NCBI GenBank assembly: GCA_009779655.1
Contig: WRDV01000049.1
Location: 1-7,228, forward strand
Direction of reading: 5' to 3'
DNA length: 7,228 nt
From: Dehalococcoidia bacterium
Lineage (GTDB): Bacteria; Chloroflexota; Dehalococcoidia; Dehalococcoidales; UBA1222
Shown: one piece after another, positions 6,253 to 7,228 of the stretch
How positions within the stretch are numbered: the first letter of the stretch is position 1
How the letters are laid out: each line of letters opens with the position of its first letter
Made by a program: the position numbers and the translations under genes
Notes under the pieces: model-generated
What the model was told of the DNA's origin: nothing
Database searches by the model: none
Seen by the model: the letters and a program-made list of their open reading frames with translations, nothing else

Positions 6253-6284
6253 ATTATACTACGCAGTACTGCGTAGTATGTCAA
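6253..6284 (-). promoter_or_regulatory. hicAB promoter
   Basis: Reading leftwards, a consensus TTGACA at 6284-6279 is followed by TAGTAT (6261-6256) at 17-bp spacing and a consensus TATAAT (6258-6253) at 20-bp spacing. Either could serve as the -10 element; the first has the better spacing, the second the better sequence. Transcription would start roughly 20 nt before the hicA ATG. A palindrome fills the spacer. Confidence 0.65.
6256..6279. promoter_or_regulatory. 24-bp perfect palindrome, probable HicB operator
   Basis: The sequence reads identically on both strands; each half is ATACTACGCAGT or its complement, meeting at AGTACT. It fills the spacer of the hicAB promoter and touches both the -35 and -10 hexamers, so a bound protein would block RNA polymerase. 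HicB's ribbon-helix-helix domain is the natural candidate (inference from HicB family behaviour). Confidence 0.7.
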
Positions 6285-6589
6285 GACCTTATACAGCCTT
6301 TTATTTAACCTGTATAAGCATCATGCAGCGCTACTGCACACGATGAATGAAAATATAGTGCGCCGGCGTTAACTTTGTAGTATGCTTAGCGCGCACGGCG
6401 CCAGACCGATGAACTTTGCCGCCATGAGCGCGCTGTATAAACTGGTACTAGCTCTCCCGTTGAACAACAAATTGTTCCTATAGGACGTATAGCAAGCTGA
6501 AGCATTAGGAGAGCACGCCGTGACAACTGAACAAAGGAGTTTTGCCTATGAAAGTTGCCTATCGGAACCACCCAGCTGCATTGTTCGCT
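6285..6589. other. Non-coding stretch with inverted repeats between hicAB and the IS
   Basis: About 300 bp without a convincing gene. It holds a 9-bp inverted repeat (6288-6296 with 6310-6318), a GC-rich imperfect hairpin (AGCGCGC at 6388-6394 pairing with 6428-6434, with CGGC/GCCG inside at 6396-6399 and 6418-6421), and a small hairpin GAACAA/TTGTTC near 6462-6477. A rightward frame from ATG 6382 to a TAG at 6481-6483 gives a 33-residue peptide with a hydrophobic C-terminal half, but it lacks a ribosome site. A second 15-residue frame at about 6549-6596 does have GGAG upstream. Neither can be assigned. Confidence 0.45.
6288..6318. repeat. 9-bp inverted repeat upstream of the hicAB promoter
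   Basis: CTTATACAG at 6288-6296 pairs with CTGTATAAG at 6310-6318 across a 13-nt AT-rich loop. It lies just upstream of the hicAB -35 box. No T-tract follows, so it is more likely a protein site or chance structure than a terminator. Confidence 0.6.
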
Positions 6590-7228
6590 AGATAGTGTCT
6601 ACATAAGTTCATGATAAGACCTTCAGCCACAGCGCAATGCACCGAATTTGCACAGCGGCGAGAAACGAAGTAGTGTTCTTGGCATAGCGTGTAGCAATAC
6701 CTCTCCAACGTTTGAGCATAAGGAATGCATTTTCAACCAAATGGCGTAGCTTATATAGGTACTCATCATATTCCCGTTGTTCAATGCGATTTCTCTTCGG
6801 CGGAATAACCGCCTGCATCCCCGCCTTGATTGCATATGCAACAAGTGTATTACAATCATATCCCTTATCACCAAGTAAGGCTTCGGCATCAATACCTTGA
6901 ATCAGCTTCTCTCCATACTTGCAATCCGCTGTGGTACCTGCTGTAACAAACATTCTGACCGGCATACCATGCGCATCCACGGCCAAATGTATCTTGGAGT
7001 TGAGCCCCCTTTTGTACGCTCCATATCCTGATTACCTCCGGCTGCTCCTGCGGCATGAGGATGAACCTTGATATGGCCGGCATCTATCATAAGCCATTCA
7101 TAATCCGGTTCGTCTATCAGTAGTTCAAGCAGTTGTTCCCAACGCCCGGCGTCACGCCATCGTCTAAACCTCTGGTGCACAGTGCCCCATTTCCCATAGT
7201 CCGGAGGCAAATCTCGCCATGGAGCTCC
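6590..7228 (-). mobile_element. IS5-family (IS427-like) insertion sequence, 3' part, cut by the window edge
   Basis: The element enters from the right edge and its transposase reads leftwards, ending at 6609. The left terminus should lie within the few tens of bases beyond that stop. GTGTCTACATAAGTTC at about 6595-6610 is the likely inner part of the terminal inverted repeat, but its partner lies outside the window, so the boundary at 6590 is approximate and no target duplication can be shown. Confidence 0.7.
6609..7228 (-). CDS. IS5-family transposase, two frames joined by -1 frameshift, partial
   Basis: The DDE transposase is split between two frames. From the right edge, one frame reads GAPWRDLPPDYGKWGT, then HQRFRRWRDAGRWEQLLE (the N-terminal IS427-type domain), then MIDAGHIKVHPHAAGAAGG with the first catalytic Asp (codon 7084-7082) and GNQDMERTKGG. 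The protein continues in the -1 frame as LNSKIHLAVDAHGMPV, LLGDKGYD with the second Asp (6869-6867), IPPKRNR, and LVENAFLMLKRWRGIATRYAK with the catalytic Glu (6734-6732), ending in ALWLKVLS. The switch falls at A4G5 (7013-7005), a slippery run where IS427-group elements commonly use programmed -1 frameshifting. About 206 residues are visible; some 45-60 N-terminal residues lie outside. All three catalytic residues are present, so I treat it as probably active rather than broken. Confidence 0.85.

Noticed and set aside
6382..6483. 33-residue rightward peptide as a hydrophobic type I toxin
   Set aside because: There is no ribosome site or visible antisense RNA promoter, and the hydrophobic part is too short and interrupted to argue for a toxin.
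6386..6571. Leftward 61-codon frame between hicAB and the IS
   Set aside because: No ribosome site, no recognisable domain and low-complexity Arg/Ser/Leu composition.
6889..7083. Third leftward frame (64 codons) over the IS5 transposase
   Set aside because: The two frames that carry the DDE residues explain the protein fully; this third frame has no family motif.
1..7228. tRNA, rRNA or riboswitch, including a cobalamin riboswitch before acsV
   Set aside because: I saw no cloverleaf, rRNA segment or B12-box-like sequence upstream of the operon.

Overview
The window looks like a bacterial chromosome segment from an anaerobe that has the Wood-Ljungdahl (reductive acetyl-CoA) pathway. The strong AGGAGG-type ribosome binding sites and the gene set suggest a Bacillota (Firmicutes) acetogen or relative. 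No rRNA or other phylogenetic marker is present, so the lineage is an inference.

Layout. (1) Positions 1-923 are accessory, AT-rich DNA. They hold the 5' end of a leftward transposase-like gene (IS630 type), an unrecognised 66-residue rightward ORF, a row of three large inverted repeats (318-361, 413-454, 509-554; the last is a perfect 46-bp palindrome), and a decayed leftward integrase-core transposase fragment (about 569-802). (2) Positions 924-5454 are a compact rightward operon: acsV (RACo, reductive activator of the corrinoid iron-sulfur protein), cooC/acsF-type nickel-insertion ATPase, folD, and acsD (CFeSP small subunit). The first two junctions are ATGA overlaps and the third is a 9-nt gap. 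(3) Positions 5455-5599 hold no convincing gene. (4) Positions 5600-6284 are a leftward hicA-hicB toxin-antitoxin module; its promoter contains a perfect 24-bp palindrome, a likely HicB operator. (5) Positions 6285-6590 are non-coding, with inverted repeats. (6) From about 6590 to the right edge is an IS5-family (IS427-like) insertion sequence. Its transposase is read leftwards in two frames joined at an A4G5 run, as expected for programmed -1 frameshifting.

How the operon genes fit together. FolD interconverts methylene-, methenyl- and formyl-tetrahydrofolate in the methyl branch. AcsD is half of the corrinoid protein that carries the methyl group from methyl-tetrahydrofolate to acetyl-CoA synthase. 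AcsV reactivates that protein when its cobalt is oxidised to Co(II). The CooC-like ATPase matures the nickel sites of CO dehydrogenase and/or acetyl-CoA synthase. The large CFeSP subunit AcsC, which must pair with AcsD, is not encoded in the window. The operon ends at acsD and runs into a toxin-antitoxin module and an insertion sequence, so a broken or rearranged acs locus is the main biological question here. I found no clear evidence of a wholly new system.
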